The notes beneath the pieces were generated by a model that saw nothing but the letters and a program-made list of their open reading frames with translations, was not told the DNA's origin and searched no databases. Positions 48,287 through 55,699 of a DNA stretch of 64,000 nt are shown in pieces. The translations under genes and the position numbers were made by a program. Within the stretch, counting starts at the first letter, position 1. The number at the start of each line of letters is the position of its first letter. The DNA comes from Pseudomonas putida (GTDB lineage: Bacteria; Pseudomonadota; Gammaproteobacteria; Pseudomonadales; Pseudomonadaceae): assembly GCF_004357765.1 (NCBI RefSeq), contig NZ_SMTE01000003.1, positions 62,001 to 126,000 on the forward strand, given 5' to 3'.

Positions 48287-48437
48287 TTGAAAAAAATCGT
48301 TCCAGATCCACCGCTTCCCCCAACCACCCAAAACGCCCTCGACCGCTGCGATGCAGGTCAATCCGCACGCAGTGGAATTGGCAGATGTATGGGTCGAGGT
48401 GCTGTTGGATGGCATTGAGTCACAACCCGTAACGTGA
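48287..48437 (+). pseudogene. DUF6124-like gene, probably frameshifted
   Basis: A TTG start preceded by GGAG opens a frame KKIVPDPPLPPTTQNALD, with the same N-terminus as the DUF6124 protein at 23632. In this frame it ends after 43 residues at 48418. Shifting by one base near 48340 continues as AMQVNPHAVELADVWVEVLL, then DGIESQPVT to a stop at 48437, which reads more like real protein. A single-base frameshift is the simplest explanation. No DUF3077 partner follows. Confidence 0.5.
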
Positions 48438-48446
48438 GGTTGTGAC
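48419..48446. terminator. Hairpin after the broken DUF6124 gene
   Basis: GTCACAACC (48419-48427) pairs with GGTTGTGAC (48438-48446), a 9-bp stem without a T-tract. It may stabilise a transcript end or be part of the cassette. Confidence 0.4.
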
Positions 48447-48555
48447 ACAGGTTCGCTGGGCAGGGCGTGCAGACCGGCCTGCTCGGTTTGATGTATGACG
48501 TGAATCCTATTTGAGGCCTCCAGGCGCATGCCGGGAGGCCTACGGCGCCCTCAAG

Positions 48556-48805
48556 ATCGAGCGCCGCCCGCGCGGCGCATCGCGGCACAAGGCCGCTCCT
48601 ACATTTGTTTCGGGCCAATCATGTCTGGTAGACCATCGTTGTCAGCCTTGTTGGCCCGGCGCGATGTTCGTGTTGGCGCAGGGCGCACCACGCTATTCCG
48701 TGGTGCCACCAAAGGCGAGCAACCATGGCCTGACAGACATAGGCACGTTGCAACAAATGTAGGAGCGGCCTTGTGCCGCGATGCGCCGCGCGGGCGGCGC
48801 TCGAT
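48556..48805. repeat. Palindromic 250-bp element with perfect 49-bp terminal inverted repeats (copy 2)
   Basis: The ends 48556-48604 and 48757-48805 are perfect inverted repeats (49 of 49). The interior is largely the same as copy 1 at 47626-47876, with a central hairpin around GCACCACG/CGTGGTGC. Together with copy 1 it brackets about 680 bases holding the DUF6124 leader and gene remnant. Confidence 0.88.
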
Positions 48806-48844
48806 TTGTGCGGCACTGCAAATCTCCAGCGCACGCGGCGCTCG

Positions 48845-49084
48845 ATGAAAGTTGCCTACAACAACGAGACCTACAGATTGGCGTTCATAGGCGTCTACGA
48901 AACCAAGCGGCAGATGCTGGTGATCGTCACGCTCGAAAAAGGCAGGATGCTTTGGAATTTCATGCAGTGCGAAGCAAAAACACTCAACAAGCATCGGCAC
49001 GGGGAGCTGCTCTACAAACGCTACACATTTTTGCCAAGCAAAGAAAAAGGCCACTGTCACCAGTGGCCCCGAAAGCACGCTTGA
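48845..49084 (+). CDS. Doubtful small open frame
   Basis: A possible 79-residue product (MKVAYNNETYRLAFIGVYET..., rich in Lys, Tyr, Arg). The start lies directly after a decayed end of the palindromic repeat (GCGGCGCTCGATG) and has no ribosome site. The frame runs through a terminator-type hairpin at its 3' end, which argues against a real gene. No family is recognised. The opposite strand is also open. Confidence 0.25.
   Translation: MKVAYNNETYRLAFIGVYETKRQMLVIVTLEKGRMLWNFMQCEAKTLNKHRHGELLYKRYTFLPSKEKGHCHQWPRKHA
49042..49068 (-). terminator. Intrinsic terminator on the minus strand
   Basis: GGCCACTG-GTGA-CAGTGGCC followed by TTTTTCTTT on the minus strand. It lies about 210 bases past the stop of the first ycaC-like gene with no gene between; the 49069-49279 stretch otherwise shows only a CACACCC/GGGTGTG hairpin. 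Confidence 0.75.
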
Positions 49085-49279
49085 TATTCGTATACACACC
49101 CTCAAGCCGGGGTGTGGAGGTCTCACCCTACGCTGATGATTCAGCCATCGACGGGGTTCCTCCACCAGCAATCGCCGCTGAATGGCTGCTGGTTTCGCGC
49201 TCAGTTGAAACGCTAACAACACTCCCCGGCCAAGTCAACGGTGGCCCCCGGTCGAAGCCACCCATCGCTTTACAGAGTG

Positions 49280-49909
49280 TTACTTCCCAGCCGTCAGCGC
49301 GTTGTAGCTGGTCATCAGATTCCGGTAATCCGGGATGTGATTCGAGCACAGCGTTGCCAGCCCTTCGATGTCGTTGCGCCAGTCGCGGTGCAGCTCACAG
49401 GCCACGCCGAACCAGGTCATCAGTTGCGCACCGGCCTGGCTCATGCGGTTGTGCGCGGCGTCGCGGGTCATTTCGTTGAAGGTGCCGGAAGCATCGGTGA
49501 CCACGAACACATCGAACTCTTCTTCCAGGGCTGCCAGGGCCGGGAAGGCCACGCACACTTCGGTCACTACACCAGCGATGATCAGCTGCTTCTTGCCGGT
49601 GGCCTTCACCGCCTTGACGAAGTCTTCGTTGTCCCAGGCGTTGATCTGGCCTGGGCGGGCGATGTACGGGGCATCCGGGAACAGTGCTTTCAGTTCAGGC
49701 ACCAGCGGGCCGTTGGGGCCTTGCTCGAAGCTGGTGGTGAGGATGGTCGGCAGGTTGAAGAACTTGGCAAGATCGGCCAGGGCCAGCACGTTGTTCTTGA
49801 ATGCATCCGGCTCGATGTCACGGACCAGCGACAGCAGGCCAGCCTGGTGGTCAACCAGCAGAACAGCGGCGTCGTCTTTGTTCAGGCGGTTGTATTTGAA
49901 GTTGCTCAT
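49280..49909 (-). CDS. YcaC-like isochorismatase-family hydrolase (copy 1)
   Basis: A 209-residue cysteine hydrolase. The catalytic Asp is in AAVLLVDHQAGLLSLVRDIE, the Lys in the central part (VKAVKATGKKQLIIAGVVTE), and the nucleophile Cys in GVVTEVCVAFPALAALEEEF. It is a YcaC-type enzyme; such proteins hydrolyse amides, but the substrate is unknown. It is divergent from the LysR gene at 50052. A second copy at 54848-55477 differs only at a few residues near the C-terminus (NALTAGK against NAFNAGK). Confidence 0.92.
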   Translation of the reverse strand: MSNFKYNRLNKDDAAVLLVDHQAGLLSLVRDIEPDAFKNNVLALADLAKFFNLPTILTTSFEQGPNGPLVPELKALFPDAPYIARPGQINAWDNEDFVKAVKATGKKQLIIAGVVTEVCVAFPALAALEEEFDVFVVTDASGTFNEMTRDAAHNRMSQAGAQLMTWFGVACELHRDWRNDIEGLATLCSNHIPDYRNLMTSYNALTAGK

Positions 49910-50018
49910 GGTCGTAGCTCCTCAGGTGTCGATTTTCAGTAAGTTGGTGTTTCGCGTTGATGGGAGAAGATTAAAACCTGGAACATTTGGGCGGTAGACG
50001 GCAGAATTTGTCCTTAGC

Positions 50019-50034
50019 GTTCTATTTCGTGAAC
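50019..50034. promoter_or_regulatory. Candidate LysR operator, copy 1
   Basis: GTTCTATTTCGTGAAC is an imperfect palindrome with T-N11-A spacing between the divergent ycaC and LysR genes. The same motif (GTTCTATTTTGTGAAC) is kept at 55587-55602 upstream of the second ycaC copy. Confidence 0.45.
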
Positions 50035-50051
50035 GATCCGGAGAGCGATCA

Positions 50052-50963
50052 TTGGAAGACCTCAACTCCCTGTACTACTTCACCCAAGTGGTAGAACACG
50101 GGGGCTTCGCCCCTGCGGGTCGGGCCCTGAACATGCCCAAGTCGAAGCTTAGTCGGCGTATCGCCGACCTCGAGGAACGTCTCGGCGTCCGCTTGCTGCA
50201 CCGCACCAGTCGGCTGTGTTCGCTCACCGAGATCGGTCAGGCCTACTACAACCGCTGCCTGGCCATGCGCGTCGAGGCCGAAGGCGCCGCGGAAATCATC
50301 GAACGCAATCGCAGCGAACCGCGTGGGTTGGTGCGCATCAGTTGCCCGACCACGCTGCTCAATGCCTGGGTCGGCCCCATGCTGGCGCGTTACATGGCCA
50401 AGTACCCTCAGGTCGAGCTGTTCATCGAAAGTACCAACCGCCGCGTCGACTTGCTCCATGAAGGCTTCGACGTGGCCTTGCGTGTGCGCTTTCCACCCTT
50501 GGAAAACACCGACATGGTGATGAAGGTGCTGAGCAACAGTACCCAGTGCCTGGTCGGCCACCCGCAGTACCTGGAGCAGTTGCCCGAGGGCTTCGACCCG
50601 CAGCAGCTCGGCCAACTGCCCAGCCTGCATTGGGGCGGCGCTCAGCGTGAGTATCAGTGGGAGCTGTTCCAAGGCGAGGACACCAGCCGCAGCATCGTCA
50701 TCGCGCACACGCCGCGCGTGGTGACCGACGATCTGTTCGCGCTGCGCCACTTCGTGGTCGCCGGCCTGGGCATCGCCCACTTGCCGCGGGTCGCGGTACG
50801 CGACGACCTGGCGGCAGGCCGGTTGGTCGAATTGCTGCCCGACTGGCATCCGCGCTGTGGCATCGTCCATGCGATCTTCCCGTCGCGCCGCGGCTTGTTG
50901 CCCTCGGTACGTTCGCTGATCGACCATCTCGCCGAGGAGTTCGTCGTCAGCGACATGGCCTGA
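50052..50963 (+). CDS. LysR-family transcriptional regulator
   Basis: A 303-residue LysR regulator starting at TTG 50052 after GGAGAGCGATCA. The N-terminal HTH is NSLYYFTQVVEHGGFAPAGR, ALNMPKSKLSRRIADLEERL and GVRLLHRTSRLCSLTEIG. The substrate-binding domain follows (RGLVRISCPTTLLNAWVGPM; DVALRVRFPPLENTDMVMKV). It is divergent from ycaC copy 1 and upstream of the convergent OprD gene. By the usual LysR pattern it probably controls the ycaC gene. Confidence 0.92.
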   Translation: MEDLNSLYYFTQVVEHGGFAPAGRALNMPKSKLSRRIADLEERLGVRLLHRTSRLCSLTEIGQAYYNRCLAMRVEAEGAAEIIERNRSEPRGLVRISCPTTLLNAWVGPMLARYMAKYPQVELFIESTNRRVDLLHEGFDVALRVRFPPLENTDMVMKVLSNSTQCLVGHPQYLEQLPEGFDPQQLGQLPSLHWGGAQREYQWELFQGEDTSRSIVIAHTPRVVTDDLFALRHFVVAGLGIAHLPRVAVRDDLAAGRLVELLPDWHPRCGIVHAIFPSRRGLLPSVRSLIDHLAEEFVVSDMA

Positions 50964-50980
50964 CCAGGCCCGGGCGCTGC

Positions 50981-52243
50981 TCAAAAGCGCCCCTTGAGCG
51001 GGTATTCGACGATCAGGTAGATACGGTCGATATCGTCACCCGCCTGAGCCTGGTTGGCACGGTGGCTGACGTGGGAGAACGACAGGCTGAGGTCCTTGGC
51101 GGCACCAGCCTGGACCACGTACTTGAGGTCGATATCACGCTCCCAATGCCGCCCACCCTGCCCTTGCTGCCCTACGTACGCCCCACTGGCCGGGGCATGG
51201 GTGCCGTCGATGCCACTGCCGCTGACGTAACGCCCCATCAGACTGAGGCCGGGCACGCCCAGAGTGGCGAAGTCGAGGTCATAGCGCAGTTGCCACGAGC
51301 GCTCGCCGGGGCCGTTGAAGTCGGCATACTTGATGGAGTTGGCCAGGTAGATGGAGTCGCCACCGACGAAGTCGAACGGCGTATCGCCTTCGATCTTCTG
51401 GTAGGCCAGGGTAAATGCCTGAGCACCGGCCAGGTATTTGGCGGCGACGCTGTAGGCCAAGGTGTCGATGGCACCAGCGCGGGCGGCGCCGGTGTCGCGG
51501 GTCTGGTACAGGTTGCCATCGAGACGCCAGGGCCCCTGGGTCCAGTTCAAGTTGAGATAGGCCTGGCGCCAGGTGTCCTGCAACTGCCCGGCGTACAGCG
51601 CCCCGCCGAACCGGCCCCCAGGTGCGAAGGTGGCTCCGACCAGGCTCATGGCGCGACCTTCGGTGGTGGCGCCGTAGCCGCTGAAATCGCCGTGGGTGGC
51701 GCTGTTGTCCTGGTTGTTGAAGGCAGTGAATCGCCCGGCCTGCAAGCGCCAGCCAGGCAGGCTGGTGTTCTCCAGCAGCCAGCCGGTGGCGTATTCGGGA
51801 TGCAGGCGCTTGTCACCAGTGTCGAACACGGGTGTTTCCACGGTCATTTCGCCCAAGCGCAACTGGGTCTCACCCAAGCGCAGCTTCAGCGCAGCGCCTG
51901 CACTTGAATAATTCGACTCGGCCCGCCCCTCGCTGTCACGCGGCAGCAGACCAGCGCCTGCATGGCCGCGGCCACCATCGAGCTTGATGCCGATGAAGCC
52001 ATGGGCATCCAGCCCCAGGCCCACGCTGCCTTGGGTGAAGCCGGAGCGGATTTCGCCGATGAAGCCCTGGGCCCATTCCTGGCGGTAGTTCTGCCGGGCA
52101 CCCGCCGGGGAACGGAAGTCGCTGTGCAGGAAGTAGTTACGGCTGAGCAGAGACCATTCGGCATCCTGTGCATGGCCAAGCACCGGACATAGGGCCACGG
52201 TGGCTAACAGGGCACGACCTGGGCCTTGTAGGGTGGGGGTCAT
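50981..52243 (-). CDS. OprD-family outer-membrane porin
   Basis: A 420-residue porin with a signal peptide (GRALLATVALCPVLGHAQ). Mature OprD features are WSLLSRNYFLHSDFRSPAG, RQEWAQGFIGEIRSGFTQGS, VGLGLDAHGFIGIKLDGGRG, and the C-terminal strand DRIYLIVEYPLKGRF ending in Phe. Members admit specific small acids or amino acids. The neighbouring amidohydrolase and YcaC-like hydrolases suggest an amide or related substrate, but this is only context. Confidence 0.9.
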   Translation of the reverse strand: MTPTLQGPGRALLATVALCPVLGHAQDAEWSLLSRNYFLHSDFRSPAGARQNYRQEWAQGFIGEIRSGFTQGSVGLGLDAHGFIGIKLDGGRGHAGAGLLPRDSEGRAESNYSSAGAALKLRLGETQLRLGEMTVETPVFDTGDKRLHPEYATGWLLENTSLPGWRLQAGRFTAFNNQDNSATHGDFSGYGATTEGRAMSLVGATFAPGGRFGGALYAGQLQDTWRQAYLNLNWTQGPWRLDGNLYQTRDTGAARAGAIDTLAYSVAAKYLAGAQAFTLAYQKIEGDTPFDFVGGDSIYLANSIKYADFNGPGERSWQLRYDLDFATLGVPGLSLMGRYVSGSGIDGTHAPASGAYVGQQGQGGRHWERDIDLKYVVQAGAAKDLSLSFSHVSHRANQAQAGDDIDRIYLIVEYPLKGRF

Positions 52244-52352
52244 GGCGGGCGTCCGGTTTTAGAGGTGTTTCCAGAAGGCTTGGGGTGGCTATGCTGGCCT
52301 CTTCGCGCCGAACCGCCGCGAAGAGACCCGCACAGACGACTGACAGCTCAGG

Positions 52353-54335
52353 TCAGAAGGCGAAGCACGAACAACCCAACGCGCCCCAGAAGCCCTGGAA
52401 GTCGTTCACCGGCACGCTCGAATGCCGCGCCTTCTCATGGCTGTGTGCATGCACCCCGCAAGGCCCGACGCACTGGTGCGCCACTGCCGCCAGCGACGGC
52501 GTGCCCACACGCCAGTGCCCTGGCACCTTGGTCACCGGCGACCACTCGGGCAGCACCGGCACCTGGGGTGGGCCGAGGCGGTCGAACTCGGCTGCTGCAT
52601 ACACCACCTTGCCATCGACGATGGTCAGCACCGACTCGATGCCCTTGATCGCTTCTTCCTCGACGCTGAAGAAGTCCAGCGACAGCGCCGCCAGGTCGGC
52701 CAACTGACCTACCTTGATCTGGCCTTTCTTGCCCTGCTCGCTGGAGAACCAGGCACTGCCCTGGGTGAACAACTGCAGCGCGGTAGCACGGTCCAAGCCT
52801 TCCGGGTACAGCTCCATGCCACCCACGGTCTTGCCGCTGACCAACCAGTACAGCGAAGTCCAGGGGTTGTAGCTCGACACGCGGGTAGCATCGGTACCGG
52901 CGCCCACCGGTACGCCCATCTCGAGCATGCGCTTGATCGGCGGCGTTTGCTCGGCAGCCTTGGCGCCGTAACGGTCGACGAAGTATTCACCCTGGAAGGC
53001 CATACGGTCCTGGATGGCGATACCGCCGCCCAAGGCACGTACGCGCTCGATGTTCTCCGGGCTGATGGTTTCGGCGTGATCGAAGAACCACGGCAGGCCA
53101 TTGAACGGAATGTCACGGTTGACCTTCTCGAACACGTCGAGCATGCGCGTGATCGATTCGTTGTAGGTGGCATGCAGGCGGAACGGCCAGCGCTGCTCGA
53201 CCAAGTGGCGCACTACCGGCTCCAGTTCCTGCTCCATGGTCTGCGGCAGGTCCGGACGCGGTTCGAGGAAGTCTTCGAAGTCAGCGGCAGAGAACACCAG
53301 CATCTCGCCAGCGCCATTGTGGCGCAGGAAGTCGGTACCGCTGTGCAGCTTGACGCTGGCGGTCCACTTGCGGAAATCGTCCAGCTCTTCCTTTGGCTTC
53401 TGGGTGAACAGGTTGTAAGCGATGCGCACGGTCAGCTGGTCCTTGTCGGCCAGTTCCTGGATCACCGAGTAATCGTCAGGGAAGTTCTGGTAGCCGCCGC
53501 CAGCATCGATGGCGCTGGTCAAACCCAGACGATTGAGTTCACGCATGAACTGGCGGGTGGAGTTGACCTGATATTCCAGCGGCAGTTTCGGCCCTTTGGC
53601 CAAGGTGGCGTAGAGGATCATCGCGTTGGGACGGGCGATCAGCATGCCGGTCGGATTGCCGAACTTGTCACGCTGGATCTCGCCCCCCGGTGGGTTCGGG
53701 GTGCTCTTGTCATAGCCCACGGCCTTGAGAGCGGCGCGATTGAGCAACGCGCGGTCATACAGGTGCAGCAGAAACACCGGGGTGTCGGGGGCGGCCTGGT
53801 TGATTTCTTCCAGGGTCGGCATGCGCTTTTCGGCGAACTGGAACTCGTTCCAGCCACCCACCACACGGACCCACTGCGGGGTTGGCGTACGTGCCGCCTG
53901 GTCCTTGAGCATGCGCAGGGCATCGGCCACCGATGGCACGCCTTCCCAGCGCAGCTCCAGGTTGTAGTTGAGGCCGCCGCGGATCAAGTGCAGGTGCGAA
54001 TCGTTGAGGCCAGGAATGACCGTGCGCTGCTTGAGATCGATGATCTGCGTAGCCGCACCCTTGTGGGCCATGGCCTCGGCATCGTTGCCCACGGCGATGA
54101 AACGCCCGTCCTTGATGGCAGCGGCGGTGGCGGTGGGCTTTTCGCGGTCGACGGTGTGCAGTTTACCGTTGAACAGGATGAGGTCGGCGGTCATGGAGCC
54201 TCCTTGGGTGGATGCATGGGCGGAACCGGCAGCGCCGGCGAAGGGCAAAGCGGACCAGAGCGCGCCGGCGGCACCGAGCACGGTGCTGGTGGCGAGGAAC
54301 TGGCGACGGCTCTTGTCGTTGGGGTCCTGGGTCAT
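52353..54335 (-). CDS. Exported amidohydrolase, YtcJ-like
   Basis: A 660-residue metal-dependent hydrolase of the amidohydrolase 3 family. The N-terminus has a twin-arginine signal (DKSRRQFLATSTVLGAAGAL) ending near AHAS, so it is probably exported folded to the periplasm. Catalytic-domain marks are LILFNGKLHTVDREK, TVIPGLNDSHLHLIRGG (HxH metal ligands), RLHATYNESI, and GVPVGAGTDATRVSSYNPW. ATG 54335 lies six bases after GGAG; an ATG at 54341 sits right on it. It shares orientation with the OprD gene 109 bases downstream, which suggests a joint uptake/hydrolysis role. Confidence 0.88.
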   Translation of the reverse strand: MTQDPNDKSRRQFLATSTVLGAAGALWSALPFAGAAGSAHASTQGGSMTADLILFNGKLHTVDREKPTATAAAIKDGRFIAVGNDAEAMAHKGAATQIIDLKQRTVIPGLNDSHLHLIRGGLNYNLELRWEGVPSVADALRMLKDQAARTPTPQWVRVVGGWNEFQFAEKRMPTLEEINQAAPDTPVFLLHLYDRALLNRAALKAVGYDKSTPNPPGGEIQRDKFGNPTGMLIARPNAMILYATLAKGPKLPLEYQVNSTRQFMRELNRLGLTSAIDAGGGYQNFPDDYSVIQELADKDQLTVRIAYNLFTQKPKEELDDFRKWTASVKLHSGTDFLRHNGAGEMLVFSAADFEDFLEPRPDLPQTMEQELEPVVRHLVEQRWPFRLHATYNESITRMLDVFEKVNRDIPFNGLPWFFDHAETISPENIERVRALGGGIAIQDRMAFQGEYFVDRYGAKAAEQTPPIKRMLEMGVPVGAGTDATRVSSYNPWTSLYWLVSGKTVGGMELYPEGLDRATALQLFTQGSAWFSSEQGKKGQIKVGQLADLAALSLDFFSVEEEAIKGIESVLTIVDGKVVYAAAEFDRLGPPQVPVLPEWSPVTKVPGHWRVGTPSLAAVAHQCVGPCGVHAHSHEKARHSSVPVNDFQGFWGALGCSCFAF

Positions 54336-54435
54336 GGTCATCTCCGTGTGGCGCCGGCGGCTGCTGCATCCGCGGATCATGCCGGTTGCGGTGCAGCCAT
54401 GGATTGAATGGATGTGCGGTGCAGGTGGAGGAAGC

Positions 54436-54744
54436 TTAGCCCTGCAACCACTTGGCGCTGCGTCGGGTCACCCAGGGCATGATGTAGAAGACCACGGGCA
54501 AGATGACGAACAAGTTGACGATCAGGTTGCCGACAATCAGGCCCCCGAGCTGTGGAAAGCGGGCGAACAACGGCGCCAGCAGTTGCGGGATGATCATGGT
54601 CATCGGGCAGATCACCAGGTAGGTCAGCAGCGCCTGCTTCCAGCGTGGGGGCTGCGTGGCCGTGGTGCCGGGCGGGCTTTCAAGGATCTGCTGTTGCAGA
54701 CAGACGGTTACCACTTCGCGGTTGTTCTGGAGTGCGGTGTTCAT
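54436..54744 (-). CDS. Small two-helix membrane protein
   Basis: A 102-residue protein. After a polar N-terminal 35 residues it has WKQALLTYLVICPMTMIIPQ and GLIVGNLIVNLFVILPVVFY, two membrane helices separated by a Phe/Pro turn (LFARFPQLG), then the C-terminal IMPWVTRRSAKWLQG. This is the tail pattern seen after the antibiotic-biosynthesis-monooxygenase domain in membrane ABM proteins, here without that domain. ATG 54744 follows AGGAACGCCG. It is between ycaC copy 2 and the amidohydrolase, in the same direction. Confidence 0.75.
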   Translation of the reverse strand: MNTALQNNREVVTVCLQQQILESPPGTTATQPPRWKQALLTYLVICPMTMIIPQLLAPLFARFPQLGGLIVGNLIVNLFVILPVVFYIMPWVTRRSAKWLQG

Positions 54745-54847
54745 CGGCGTTCCTTGGATGAGCGTGCCCGCATCCACTGTGCAACGGCAGACGGGCGTAG
54801 TGATCAATGGAGAATGCTGCCCCGGACGAGCCCGGGGCAGGGTCGGC

Positions 54848-55477
54848 TCACTTGCCGGCGTTGAAGGCGTTGTAGCTGGTCATCAGATTCCGGTAATCCG
54901 GGATGTGATTCGAGCACAGCGTTGCCAGACCTTCGATGTCGTTGCGCCAGTCGCGGTGCAGCTCACAGGCCACGCCGAACCAGGTCATCAGTTGCGCACC
55001 GGCCTGGCTCATGCGGTTGTGCGCGGCGTCGCGGGTCATTTCGTTGAAGGTGCCGGAAGCATCGGTGACCACGAACACATCGAACTCTTCTTCCAGGGCT
55101 GCCAGGGCCGGGAAGGCCACGCACACTTCGGTCACTACACCAGCGATGATCAGTTGCTTCTTGCCGGTGGCCTTCACCGCCTTGACGAAGTCTTCGTTGT
55201 CCCAGGCGTTGATCTGGCCTGGGCGGGCGATGTACGGGGCATCCGGGAACAGCGCTTTCAGTTCGGGCACCAGCGGGCCGTTGGGGCCTTGCTCGAAGCT
55301 GGTGGTGAGGATGGTCGGCAGGTTGAAGAACTTGGCAAGATCGGCCAGGGCCAGCACGTTGTTCTTGAATGCATCCGGCTCGATGTCACGGACCAGCGAC
55401 AGCAGGCCAGCCTGGTGGTCGACCAGCAGAACAGCGGCGTCGTCTTTGTTCAGGCGGTTGTATTTGAAGTTGCTCAT
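54848..55477 (-). CDS. YcaC-like isochorismatase-family hydrolase (copy 2)
   Basis: A 209-residue near-identical paralogue of the gene at 49280-49909, with the same catalytic Asp (LLVDHQAG), Lys and Cys (VVTEVCVAF). The duplication includes the upstream region to about 55605 but not the LysR gene. It heads a minus-strand series: ycaC2, small membrane protein, amidohydrolase, OprD. The coding region is intact. Sequence conservation suggests a recent duplication or gene conversion. Confidence 0.92.
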   Translation of the reverse strand: MSNFKYNRLNKDDAAVLLVDHQAGLLSLVRDIEPDAFKNNVLALADLAKFFNLPTILTTSFEQGPNGPLVPELKALFPDAPYIARPGQINAWDNEDFVKAVKATGKKQLIIAGVVTEVCVAFPALAALEEEFDVFVVTDASGTFNEMTRDAAHNRMSQAGAQLMTWFGVACELHRDWRNDIEGLATLCSNHIPDYRNLMTSYNAFNAGK

Positions 55478-55586
55478 GGTCGTAGCTCCTAAGGTGTCGA
55501 TTTTCAGTAGTTGGGTGTTTCGCGTTGATGGGAGAAGATTAAAACCAGGACCTTTGGAGCGGTAGACTGCTTTTTTTGGCTTTAGC

Positions 55587-55602
55587 GTTCTATTTTGTGA
55601 AC
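55587..55602. promoter_or_regulatory. Candidate LysR operator, copy 2
   Basis: GTTCTATTTTGTGAAC, one base different from the site at 50019-50034 and in the same position relative to the ycaC start (about 110 bases upstream). No regulator gene is adjacent here. Confidence 0.45.
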
Positions 55603-55699
55603 GATAGATCGGCGGCGGTTTTTTCGCGACCAAGCCCATTGCCTGGCGCACGAACCTGCTCTATTACTACCCACAGCCCTCCCCTGTACCGAGACGATC

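Noticed and set aside
47626-48805. CRISPR array in the repeat-rich gap
   Set aside because: There are only two long palindromic units and no regularly spaced short direct repeats or cas genes.
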